Source of the DNA: Leucosporidium creatinivorum
Lineage: Eukaryota > Basidiomycota > Microbotryomycetes > Leucosporidiales > Leucosporidiaceae
Assembly: GCA_001600635.1 (NCBI GenBank)
Contig: BCKL01000002.1
Span: 499,425 to 563,424 of the forward strand
Direction: 5' to 3'
Length of the DNA: 64,000 bases
Shown: positions 1-13,832 of the stretch, in pieces
Position numbering within the stretch: position 1 is the first letter of the stretch
How the letters are laid out: every line of letters starts with the position of its first letter
The notes under the pieces: generated by a model
Databases searched by the model: none
Seen by the model: the letters and a program-made list of their open reading frames with translations, nothing else
Told to the model about the DNA's origin: nothing
Translations under genes and position numbers: made by a program

Positions 1-1055
1 ATTTCAAAATCGTTGCTTTCGAGGGTTGAGAAGCCCTTTCATTTCGCGAGGGGTGATGTCTTCTTGTGTTCACTACTCGTTACTAGCACTCCCGTCTCAA
101 ACCTTCCTTCTCCTCCTTCCCCTCGCTGATGGAGCGAGCTCGACTCGAAGCAAGCTTCCAGCAGCTCATCACCACCCTTCCGTGAAACGAGCGGTGTTCT
201 TTTCCCCTCCCACCGGCGCTGCACCGGCGACGTTCCTACAGAGCACGCCGGTATCGTGCTGAGACCTCTCGAGCCTCGCCTGCGCCGAACCTACTTCCTC
301 GAGTTCGCCGACCAAAGCGAGCAGAAAAGAAGGCGCAATAATGCTCTGTAGTACTGCAGACGACTTCAGAAGATGTCTGCAGCCCAACGAGCCCAACAGA
401 CGAGCTCAAGCGTCATCACCTCCAGCTCGGCGAAAGTCAAACTCTCTCCCCTTGAGTTCGGCGCTCCTTTGCAACCGCTCGACTTGGTGCGCTACGGCGA
501 CCTATTCACGTGTTCAACTCGGAGCTCCCTCCTCAATTCACACCAGAGCCTCTGTACATCGCTAGAGTTCTCTCTCCGAGCTCCCTGCTCCTCTTGTGCT
601 CCGAGATCCTCTCGAGCAAAGCCCGAGAGGGGTCAGCTGCTCCTCTGCCACGCGGCGAGTAAAGGTGATGAAGTTCGGAGACGCGTTGGGCGAACTTCTG
701 TAGATCGCTAGGTTCTGATCTGCGCGGGAAGACCAGCGTGCTGTTCTGTGCCATCTTAAGACCGACGTCTCAGTTGTTCGAGGTGACGACGAGCACGAGG
801 GAGGAGGAGGAGGGCAAGTCGCCGAGGCAAGTCAAGGGAGGAAGAGGAAAGTCTCCGTCAAAGCGTACGTAGCCAGCTGCGAGCTGGAGTCAAGATCGCG
901 GGTTCTGTAGCCGTTGCGTCGTAGTTAAGCCAACAAGCGAGGGTAGGAGTTGAGACAGCCAGCCTTCGCCGAGCATTCGCATTCGCTCGCTCTCCCACTC
1001 AGGAAAGAGAGTGGCGAGAGCTCTGGAATAGCATTGTAATCGATCAGGGATACTG
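1..1055. other. No gene confidently identified (left edge)
   Basis: Short open frames exist on both strands, but none shows a recognisable domain. A branch-like GCTGAC at about 630 on the minus strand and a short minus-strand frame at 533-754 could belong to an unidentified gene, but I could not close an exon chain. The segment lies 3' of the SUB2 duplicate exons. Confidence 0.4.
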
Positions 1056-1400
1056 TTAGGCCTTCACTAGAGCAGAAGCAGGGGTCAGTAAAGCCTCCCA
1101 GAGCTGGGGAAGAGTGCTCGGCGAGGACGACTCACTGTAGGTAGCCGAATCGATCGTCTCGGGCAGCTCAGTGATAGCGACCTCAAACCTGCTTTGGATA
1201 AGCTTGAGGACTTCCTCGTTCTCGTCCAAGGAGACGAAGGTGATGGCAAGTCCCTTGGTTCCAAAGCGGCCAGCCCGTCTGCGAGTTGAAGTAGGAGGGT
1301 CAGCTGCGTGAGAGCTGGAGGAAAAAAGAACTGAAGACGTGCCCGACTCGGTGGAGGTAGGAGTCGGCATCTCCGGGGGGGGTATCGTGGTTGATGATGA
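1056..1400 (-). CDS. Duplicate set of SUB2 3'-terminal exons (alternative or relic)
   Basis: Three exons, 1343-1400, 1136-1278 and 1056-1066, repeat the last three exons of the adjacent SUB2 gene in the same order, strand and phase. They encode DEAD-box motif VI ([13 protein letters not shown]), the SUB2 C-terminus and a final Met-Lys-Ala-stop split by an intron, as in the main copy. The middle exon is the same length (143 nt) and differs by one residue (Ser to Leu) despite about ten silent changes. The first exon is three bases longer (one extra Pro) and carries Val to Ile and Tyr to His changes. The acceptor has an upstream GCTGAC branch site. The donor after the first exon is GC (gcacgt), not GT. 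No upstream helicase exons are present here, so this is not a full paralogue. It may be an alternative SUB2 3' end or a recent relic; the silent-biased changes favour use. Confidence 0.62.
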   Translation of the reverse strand, partial: SSSTTIPPPEMPTPTSTESGTSSVLFSSSSHAADPPTSTRRRAGRFGTKGLAITFVSLDENEEVLKLIQSRFEVAITELPETIDSATYSESSSPSTLPQLWEALLTPASALVKA

Positions 1401-2127
1401 CTGTGCAACACGAGACGAGATGTCACTGTCAGCTCGGCGCTGGCTCGGCGCTGTTCGGCTCTCCTCTTGTTGTACAGCACTCGCAAGCTGCCTCACAGCG
1501 CGGCACACGCCGATCGGGTCCTACTCGCATGCAATCATCCCTAAACTCCTCCTCCCCCTTAGGCTGAGGCTGCTCAGCGCTCGGCGCTCCTTCGTCCTAG
1601 CGCATGCAGCAACGAGGCCTCACAACTCCAATAATGCTCTCCGCTGATGCTATACAAGACAAGCTGTTCGCTCTACGCTCACAGCTGCACGCCTCGGCGG
1701 GAGCCCCGAGAGAGACGAGCTTGAGCTGAAAGCGTTCGCCGAGCCGAGAAAGCCCACCAAGCTCAGCGCGGGCGGCGATGAGCGGGGCTACCCTGCTCTC
1801 ACAGCAGCACCGGAGCGCTCTTTGATACCTTCCTGTCCGCCGAAAGCCGATTCGATGCTCCAGGAGCAGAAGCAGAAGCTCGAGCCCCGTCGCCGAGCTC
1901 ACTCTGCTTCCTCTCCGCTGCAGTTGTGTTGGTACAATCGCCTCCCACTCGCGTGAGGAGACATTTTCATTCATTTTGTAAGAGACCAATCAATCGGAGA
2001 GGAGGGGGTGGGGGTACTCAGAAGAAGAAGGGGGGGAGGGACTATTGAAGACGGGAGGAGTTGGGCGGGTGGTGGGTGGGAGGGAGAAGGGTAGTGAGGT
2101 ATGGAGGAGCAGTCGACTAGAAGGCGT
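1401..2127. other. Spacer between the two SUB2 terminal exon sets
   Basis: About 730 bp with no supported gene. It should contain the 3' UTR and poly(A) site of the proximal SUB2 isoform. If the distal exons are used, it is intronic. G-rich runs occur near 2010-2090. Confidence 0.4.
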
Positions 2128-5247
<3,120 letters not shown>

Positions 5248-5408
5248 GATGAGTAGTGGGAAAAGTGGCGGGTTGTGGTGAGAGGCAGAGCCCTTTCACG
5301 CTCGCTGGCCACTGGCTCTGAAACGACCAAGTCAGCTCAGAGCCCCTCCAGCTCTCTGGCTCTCTCTCTCTCCTACATCTCTCTGCTCTCGAGTAGAGGC
5401 TTACAGCC

Positions 5409-8400
5409 ATGGCCTCACAAGGCAGCAGCCAAATCCGCCGCTCTACTCGCGCTGCTACAGCTACAGCTTCTGCTACCCCTCAACCCCCTCCTCCTCCGAC
5501 TCCCACTCGTCGCAACAAGCGCTCAAGGGACCACTTGGAGCCTCAACCACCAGCAGCAGCAGAATTTTCCACCTCCGAGTCAGCACCAGCTACTCGCTCC
5601 CTCAAACGCTCCCGCACCACCCAATCTGTACCTCAACTCTCCCTTTCAGACGACGAGCAACAACAACCCCCCGCTTCGAGCGCGTCGAGCTCCACTCTGG
5701 CCCCTTCCCAGGAGACTCGCATCCTCGACGAGGAGACTATTACTACTCAGCTACACCCTATCGACGCGACTGAGCCCAAGGAGGAGCCTAGTGTAGAGGA
5801 TGACCAGCTCTCCACCGCCGAGCAGCGTCGTCTGATCAAAGGCAAGGGCAAGGCCACCTCTCCCGCTCCTCCTCCTCCTCCTCCCGCCGCTCCTCCTGCA
5901 CCTTCCTCCACCGAGACTACTCGCTTGGAGAAGGAGCTCGCTTTCAAGAACTCTGTACGTCTCTCTCTCTCTCTCTCTCTTTCCCTTTTTCTCCCTTCGC
6001 GCCTTCGCAAGCTCACACCAGGCGAACACCCTCTCACAGCTCCTCACCTCGCAACTCCTCCTCCTCGCCAACCTCCGCAATACCCTCGTCTGTAACGTCT
6101 GTCTCGAAGTGCTCGACCTACCCTACGCCCTGGCCTGCGGGCATGTTTTGTGAGTTTCGGGCTCTCTCGTTCGCTCGTCTCTCGTCTCGGCGCCGAGCTG
6201 GAGCTGACCTCGGTACCCTCGGTCTTGGTCTGCAAACAGCTGCCGCCCTTGTTTGTACAATTGGTTCCACCGTCCTGATCCTAATGCCGAGGAGGAGGCG
6301 CCCCTTCCCGACGAGGAGGAGGGGGGATCGGAGCTCGGCTCAGAGTCGGAGGAGGAGTCCGAGATTGAAGGAACGTCCATCATCGCCGACGAGGACGAGG
6401 ACGAGGATCTCGAGGAGGAGGAGGAGGAGGAGGAGGAGGAGGACCTTCCCATCGCGGCAAGGGGAGGAGGAAGGGGAGGCGGAACCTCGTACATGGGCGG
6501 CTCCTTCTTCGGCCAAGACTTTACCGTCTCGGGCGGCAACGACGACGAGGGAACGTGGAATCAGGGGATGGCGGCGTTCAATGCGATTGTGGGTTCTGTG
6601 GCGGGGAGGATGGCGGGGAGGGGAGGAGGAGGAGGGGGAGCGCCGAGGGGACCAGCGATTACGGATGGAGGAGCCGAGGCGAGCGGCAGTGGGAGTCAGG
6701 GGAGGGCACAGGCGCCGAGAGGGGAGGCGATGGAGGCGATGAGGGCGGCGAGGCTTTCGAGGTTTGGAGCGGGAGCGGGAGGAGCGGCGGCGGCATCGAC
6801 TTCCAACAACGGCAACTCGGCGGCGACGACGCCTCAGATCGTCGAACTCTCCTCCGACGATGAGGACGAGGACGACACACCTCTCATCGTTGCTTCCTCT
6901 TCTCGCGCTCGTCCCCCTACTACCACTACCACCACCAACAACAACCGCGCCAACCCCCTCCCCGGCCCTGCTCCTCGCGCTCCCTCCCCTCCTCCTCGCG
7001 CTCCCTCCCCCGCTCCCGCCCCAGCACCCGCACCCGCACCCATCGGCGCGCACCGCACCAAGAACCTGATCTGCCCCCAATGCCGCGACGCCATCCACGT
7101 GGCCCCTAGCAAAATCTTCATCCTCACCGAATCCATTGCCCTCCTGCGCCAGGCCGAGAAGGACGGGCTCCTCTCTTCTCTCGGGGGGTCGGCTGTACCC
7201 CAATCGGAACCCGCGGGAGGAGGAGGAGGAGGAGGGCAGGAGGAGGGAAGGTTGCCGGAGGGGAGGAAGGAGGGCGACGCGAGTTGGGGGGGACTTTGGA
7301 AGGAGGAGGGGGAGAGCAGGGAGGAGAGGAGAGCGAGGTTGGCCAGGGTTATGAGGGATCGGGAGGATGGCGTGAGGAGGTGTGGCGAGTGTAATTGGGA
7401 GTTGGAGGAGGAGACGGGGGATTGTCAGGGGTGGTGAGTTGGAGCTGGCTCCTTCTGCCTCGTCGCCGCCGCGCCGAGATGGTGTCGCTGACTTTGCTCC
7501 CTCTGTTCTCTAACCCTCCCCTTCTCCTTTACCTACATGTTCCCACTCTCCGCTCATTCCTCCCCACTTCCTTCTTCTACAATACAGCGGCCGCCACTGG
7601 GACCTCTCCGACACCTCCTCCCTAATCGGCAACGAAGAGCACCTCGAAGCCCTGGGCGACGGGTTCCTCACGACCAATCGTCGAGGCGCCAACCATCTCT
7701 CCGAGGACGAGGAGCCCGACTCGGAGGACGAAGCTTTCATTGACGATCATCCTGAGACCCCCGCGCAACGGAGGAGGAATTTGAGGAGGGGATGGAGGGA
7801 ACCGACGCCCGAGGGGTGGGAGGAGGAGATGAGGGAGGAACTGGAGGGGTTGAGCGAGGATAATATGTTGGAGAGTGGGGGACGACGTGGTCGGCGCCGC
7901 CAGCGCAGGCGTGACGAGCGGGAGAGGGAGTGGGAGAGCACCCCCGAGGAGGAGGAGGAGGAGCAGGATGATTTTGTGGACAATGATCGCTCGCTTAGGA
8001 GATATGGAGCGTTGGAGATGGAGGCGAGGGAGGAGAGGGAGGATTCGACCGAGTATGATTCGGAGGAGGATGTAGCGGTCGAGAGGGCTAGGAGGAGGAG
8101 GAAGGCCGACGAGAGGAGGGAGGTGGGCCGCCAAAATGGCAGGAGGAGGAAGAGGGACTCGAGCGTCGTCATCGAGGGGGATAGCGAGGAGGAGAGTGGC
8201 AGTCAAGGAGGTAGCGAGGAGGTCCAACGCACCCTCGCCCGCCCCGGTAGCAGCAAGAGGACGACTTCGACCAACGACGGCAACAAGAGGAGGAAGAGGA
8301 ACAACCACGCCATCGTACTCTCCAGCGATGAGGTCGAGGAGTCGAGCTTCCGCGGCAGCGACGAGGACGACGAGCAAGGATCGGCAAGCGGCAGCGAGGG

Positions 8401-8626
8401 TGGGAGCGGGAGCGACCTCGGCGAGAACAGTCGAGGCTCGGGATCGGGCGTCGCGGAGGAGCAGCATTCGGGCGGCGAGGAGGAGGAAGAGCGGGAGGAG
8501 AAGGGACACGTCGAGAAGGCCACGGCCTGGCGTCGCGGTTCGGCTTCGGGGTCGAGGGTCGAAGCGCCTCCCGTCAAGGCGAGCTACGCCAAGAGGGTCA
8601 TTCGCGAGGAGAGTGACGAGGAGTAG
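5409..8626 (+). CDS. Acidic RING-finger protein with a very long RING insertion
   Basis: Four exons (5409-5954, 6022-6149, 6240-7433, 7588-8626) give 968 aa. Residues 1-180 are Pro/Ala-rich and disordered. The first half of a C3HC4 RING follows (CNVC, LPYALACGHVFCRPCLYNW). The last Cys pair, ICPQCR, comes only about 275 residues later, after an Asp/Glu- and Gly-rich stretch. A second Cys set (CGEC...CQGC, then GRHW) is completed across intron 3. The C-terminal 330 residues are highly acidic Asp/Glu/Ser tracts alternating with Arg/Lys. RING proteins are usually E3 ubiquitin ligases. The acidic tracts and the trailing sequence after CPQC recall nuclear histone-directed E3s such as Psh1, but that assignment is only suggestive. 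Several introns contain tcggcgccgag just before the branch site. Confidence 0.85.
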
Positions 8627-8964
8627 GGCATTGTTAGTGGACGGAGCAGGGATCCCCATCATTACCCCCCTTCGCGATTTCTTAGTTTCTCCTTCGCCTC
8701 ATTCACCGCCGGTTCGTTTGTGTTGTTAGTTCGCCTCCTTCGCCTCGTCTCGTTAGCGCTTCGTCTAGTTCAGAGTACACTGCATCCGATCGTCGTTCTA
8801 ACCTATTGCCGAGTGAGCTTGAGAGCAGGCGACGAGCGAACTTGCGGAAGAGCGATCGCCGAACTTGTGGAAGCTCGATCACTCGCTGCAGCTACTCTTC
8901 CTTGAGAATCACAAAGAACGAACCACATCTGTACATAACACTAACCTCCATCAACCCTACATCT
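8627..8964. other. Convergent intergenic region
   Basis: 338 bp between the stop codons of the RING gene and the lactate dehydrogenase. It is expected to hold both 3' UTRs. No other feature seen. Confidence 0.5.
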
Positions 8965-11349
8965 CTACAACTTCGCCCCCCAAAGCCTACTCCACAGCCC
9001 GCCCTTACTCACGGCCTTCTTGCCATACACCTCCTCCTCGACGACATTCTCCTCCAATGCCCTCGCGTTGACCATCTCGGGCACCAACTCCTTGACGCTC
9101 GTCGCGCCCAAGAGGCGCATGTTCTGCGCCAATTCGTCCCGCAGGATCGTGGCCACTTTGCGAACGCCGTCGTCGCCGAAGGTGAGGGAGTACATGACTG
9201 TGGCGGTGTGCCGTTAGAGAAGAGGGGAGGAAGGGGGGAAAAGGACGGTGGCGAGTCAGTCGATGCGGTAGAGGGGCAGACGAGCGAGCAAAGCGACATA
9301 CAAGGCCTTCCCACGCCGACGGCCGTTGCGCCGAGCGCTAACGCCTTGAGCACGTCCGTTCCACGCTTGATGCCGCCGTCGAGGTAGACCTCGCAATGGT
9401 CGAATACCTGAGGCTCGTAGCGGCGGATCTCGAGCAGCGTCTCAATCGAGGAGGGAGCGCCTTCGAGTTGACTGAGAAAGACAGTTCGCGGTCAGCGTTC
9501 GTACTCCCCTGCACAGCGACGAAAGACATCTAGCACTCACCGACCACCATGGTTGCTGAGATAGATGCCCTTGACTCCATACTTGACGCACAACGCCGCA
9601 TCCTCGGCGCACTGGATGCCCTTGACGATGATGGGCAGCTTATCGTCCGTGACTTTGCGAATCCATGCAATGTCGTCCCAATTGAGTTGCGGATCAACGT
9701 AGCTGAACATGGCGGAAGCGAGAGAGGCGGCAGCGGCGGCGGCAGGAGGAGGAGCAGGCGCGGTAGGAGGGCAGTGAGAGCGAAGATGGGTCGATAAGTA
9801 TGCTGATGTCAGAGCGAGGCGTCGGGAAGCTCACCTTCCGAGGTTCTGCGCGATGCCCTGTGGTGGTGCTTGAGGCTTGTCGGGACCGGCGGTGGATTTG
9901 ACGGCGTCTCGCATCGAGTCGTCGGCGGCCTGCGAGCGACAGGGTGAGGGCCGAACGATGCCAAGAGAGCAGAGAGCTCACCGACTCGGCATCCATCTTA
10001 CTCCTCTCATCTCTCTCTCGCTTTCCTGCCACTGGCGCATCGACCGTCACGCAGATGGCCTTGTAGCCGGCCGCCGCGACTCGGCGAAGCTGAGCCTCGG
10101 TCTTGCTCCGATCCTTGTTGACGTAGAGCTGATAGAAGAGCGTCTGGGGGTTCTGTGGGTCGTTTAGAGCGGCGATGTCGTTGAAGGAGACCGAGGAGTT
10201 GGCAGAGACGATGTAGGGGATGCCTTGCTCGCCCGCAATCCGAGCCAAACACCTCTCGCCCTGAGGGTGTGCGAGCCGTCCCATGGCTGCGGGGGCGATA
10301 AAGACGGGCATCGACGTGGGTTGTCCTAGTATGGTGGTGGAGAGATCTGCCTGCGAGACGTCTCGCAGGACACGGGGTCGAAAGCGAATCTCGGCGAACG
10401 AGTCGTGGTTCCAATTCTTGGCTGCAGGCGAGGAGGTCAGCATGGGGAGTCGAAGAGACATGATCCGATGCTGCGGAGTTCATGGTGGTCGGAGTATGAA
10501 GCTTGGTGGAGGGCAGGGAGGAGCAGGAGGGGGACGGGGTGAAACTGAGATGAGAGACCGAGGTGCTCACTTCGCTCATCGTCGGCGGCGGAAGCGTAGT
10601 AGGCTGAGGGCGCGCTGGTCAGCGGTCTTGCTCATGTATCAGATTGTGGACGACAGACTCACCGAAAGCCTTGGGTTTGAGCAAAGCCTCGGCGGCAGCC
10701 TGCGGAGAGCGAAAACCGAGGTCAGCTCCTGCACTGAGGACGGCTTAAGGTACAAATCGCGCTCACCTCGATATCAGCAATGTTCAAGCAAGCTCCCAGT
10801 GAGACGGGAGCATCCGTAGTCGGCGCCTTGGCTTCCTCCACAACGACTTTCTCCACAGACGCCAAATCGACGGGGCCGAGGTGGAACTCGGGAGCGAGCG
10901 CCTCCTCAATTGTGCCGGGAGGATGGATAGGATCGTACTCTTCGGTTGCATCCTTGCCCGCGTACTTCAGCAAGATCTTCATGCCGCCTGAGGTGGAGAA
11001 CGGGTCAGCTAGGCTGGGAGAGATGCGGGGCACACCCAACAGCTGCACTAGGCAGAAGCGAGCGGAGGTGCAGCGCGAGGTTCCATAGACTCACCTGGGT
11101 GCTCTGGTGCAAATTTGGTGAGGTCGTACACCTGTAAGACGAGCAGTAAGCGGGCCGCTCGTCGCGGAAGCTGAGCTTCCGCCAATCAAGCTGCAGCTTG
11201 TTGCTGAGTCGGAGAGCTCACCTGGCCGTTGATAACCATCCATAGGCTCTCCGCACTCGCATGCTTTGCGACTTCTTCACCGGTGAGCACTAGCAGGGAG
11301 AGAACGGGTCAGCCGTGGGCGACGACGACGGGCGTGCGGGGAGCTCACT
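8965..11349 (-). CDS. CYB2: Flavocytochrome b2, L-lactate dehydrogenase (cytochrome)
   Basis: Oxidises L-lactate to pyruvate with FMN and passes electrons through heme b2 to cytochrome c. Exons: 11349 (the A of ATG), 11222-11289, 11095-11131, 10767-10987, 10663-10699, 10571-10603, 9982-10421, 9835-9929, 9541-9702, 9302-9471, 8965-9197; 498 aa. Residues 1-75 form the cytochrome b5-like domain with its HPGG heme-ligand motif. The FMN alpha-hydroxyacid dehydrogenase domain follows, with [45 protein letters not shown] and GVGRPF. Yeast Cyb2 is 591 aa with an approximately 80-residue mitochondrial presequence. Here the frame closes only from a split A|TG (intron 11290-11348), giving [10 protein letters not shown] directly before the b5 domain, so no presequence is encoded. 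The roughly 200-nt leader upstream has no ATG. Confidence 0.93.
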
Positions 11350-11672
11350 CGTGTGCAGTGTTGTAGCTTCTGCGGTGATCGAGTGGATATTTTGAGCTCC
11401 CAAGAATTGTCCTGTGCTTCTTTGAGGTCCGAAGAGGCGAAACGAGAAAGGCGAGCGATGAAGTGCGGAGGAGAGTTGCGCCGAGTCGAATCGGCTCGAA
11501 TGGAGTGATTCGGACAGCTCTCAACACAGTCGCAGCTCAATAGAGCTCTATGAGATCCACTTTCGAGGGTACTGTAGCTCTCTCGATCTGTGACAGCCCG
11601 CCGGTAGAGGCTCCCAGACTCGACCGAACCCCTTCTCACCGAGTCGCTTCCAGCATGGATGCTTGCAACACT

Positions 11673-13687
11673 CTACTCATCTTCTACCAACGCTTCGCCG
11701 ATCCTTTGTACCCGAGCCAAGATTTCGTCGACCGACTCCTTCGAAACGATGGCCTTGTCGAATCCCACGCTCATCGTCAGGCGCTGGTCGAACGTGTAGG
11801 CTTCCACAAGCATGCCTTCTCCTCGATGTAGGCGAGTACCGATCAACATGTTACTCAATCGGACGGTGGACGGCTCGGTGGTCGTGGAGGGAAGGGCGAA
11901 GGCGGTGGGAAGCAGTCGGTCGAGGTCGCCAATCACTGCGAAGGTCGAATGTCAGTGGACGGCTACAGGACAGGGAGAGAACGCTCACTCGAAGCATTGA
12001 GCGCTGTTCTCGGCTCGTCCCAGGGTAGAGCGCTGTTCCCTGTCGTGTTCCTGCGAGGCGAGGAGGGTCAGCGGAGAATTGGAAGAGCGGTGGGCTGCCC
12101 AGTCGAGCCGTCCCAGCCGCTCAAGAGTGAGAGAACTCACAGCAAGCGTTGAAAGATGCAGAAGTAGGAGTCGGCGAGGTACATGGTGCGGTCCTCTTGC
12201 GAGAAGCGCCGAGCGAACTGTCGCTTCGCCAGCTTGGCGCCGTGCACTGCTGTCCACCGGAGACGTGCGCCCTTCTCCTCGGGATGCGATAGGCTCGGAA
12301 GCTGTATACAGCCAAAGTTGAGCCGGATGGCGAGGTCGCTGGTCACGTTCGGCGCCGTGGGCTCGAGGAATGGTCGGTTCGAGAAGGGCATGCCAAGCGT
12401 GATGGGCTGGTAGAGAGCGTCGGGATGCTCGCGAGCAAAGATATTGGCGATTGAGATGGACAAGATGCTGTAGAGGAGCATGCCTGAGGGAGTGGGAGAG
12501 ATGAGCGAGGCTCAATCGCCGAGATCGGAAAGAACCGACTGGGGCTGATTTGGTGATGCTTGCAGAGCCCAACGAGTCGATTCGATGTCCCCCAACTGAA
12601 CTTGAGTGTAGGCCATTCCGAATTGATGGGTGCTGGAGGTGGCGGAGCCGGCTTGCGAGGAAAGTGAAGGGTAGGCGGGTGCGCTCGGTGCCGAGCGTGA
12701 AGGATCGTGCGCAGGATGGCCCAGTGCCAACGCCGACGAGCTATCGACAGCGGGGATCTAATGAATGGCTCTCCTTTTACGGCACTGAGAGGTGGCGACG
12801 GCGGTGGGAGGAGAGGGAGGGTCGGATAGTGATGCTCGCTGGAGAGAGGAAGGCTGCGCATGGTCTCCTCCAACGGCGCCCAAACCCCCCAGGCGGTAAG
12901 GATAGCAGGAGGTAGGGTAAATTGTGGTATAGTAGTCGGTGAGGAGGAGAGGAAGGTGGTGACGGAGCTGAAGGTTGGCAGCAAGGGGGGAGTGGGGAGG
13001 TCCTGCGCCGAGAGCAGAGCAAAGAGCTCCTTGAAGAGCACAACGATGGACAGGCCGTCCGAGATCTGCTTTGTAGAACAGATCAGCGACAGCTTCGCGT
13101 TCCATCCGAAATCTACGCACCACATGGGAGATGCACAAGATGAGAGAATGCTCGTGCTCGGCGCCGACTCGCTCATCTCGGACGAGGATCAGGCGAGCGA
13201 GGCAACGCTCGTCGCTGAGCAGTGCTCGAGGTCCATTCAGCACTACATCCTGTAGCACTTGCTCCGTCCTAGCCTCCACTTCGTTTCCTCCCAGCTCGAC
13301 CAACAGCGTCTCCAACGCGCTGGCGACAGCTTCCGCCTCGCTCGTCGCCGGTCGATAGCAGAACTCTCGCGAAGGTATGCCTGGGTAGATCTCCTCCCGC
13401 CCGTCCTGTATTGTGCACGCCAACGAGGGGTGCCGAGCGCGTAGCGATGCCCAGGCGAGGCTGAGGCGACCCAGCAGCGTATCGTCGTCTCCTGCCTCAG
13501 TGGTGAGGTTGAGCCGTAGGAAAGTATCCGAGCATCCGAGCTCCTTGCTCGCCAAGTCGAATTTCGTCTCTAGTACGCCGAGAGGCCTCAGCAGGCGGAT
13601 TGGAGTTGCGGGCGGTCCGGCTGTACTCGAGCTGTCGACTCTCCAGGGGGAAGGGTGCGAGTAGCCTGGCCATGTGGAGAACGACAT
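11673..13687 (-). CDS. HXXXD-type acyltransferase (Tri3/alcohol acetyltransferase-like)
   Basis: Five exons (13121-13687, 12540-13065, 12141-12483, 11989-12050, 11673-11935) give 586 aa. The fold-defining HXXXDG motif is read across intron 1 as HVISDG near residue 188. Other family marks are the N-terminal LRPLGVLETKFDLASKEL, a mid-protein segment SNRLVGLCKHHQISP followed by MLLYSILSISIAN, and the C-terminal VEAYTFDQRLTMSVGFD. These are typical of CoA-dependent acyltransferases in the chloramphenicol acetyltransferase-like superfamily, which includes fungal O-acetyltransferases. The substrate cannot be read from sequence. It lies 324 bp downstream of CYB2's start region in the same orientation, but I infer no shared pathway. 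Confidence 0.8.
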
Positions 13688-13832
13688 GCTGGTGCTCGGT
13701 CGAAGAAACGAGGTGACGTGCAAGAGGAGAAGAGCTGGGCGAGTCGTCTTCGCGGCGCAGGCTCGCCAATCTGCTCGTTCGGTGTGGGTCACAAATACGC
13801 TTCTAGAGTTCTACAGCCAAGATCTACAAGCT

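Noticed and set aside
6340-7203. Long minus-strand open frame opposite the RING gene
   Set aside because: Arg/Ser-rich mirror of acidic and Gly-rich codons; the plus strand has RING motifs and closing splice sites.
11345-11527. Arg-rich open frame that would look like a mitochondrial presequence for flavocytochrome b2
   Set aside because: It has no ATG (it begins at GTG) and its phase at the donor does not match exon 2; joining it gives a stop within three codons.
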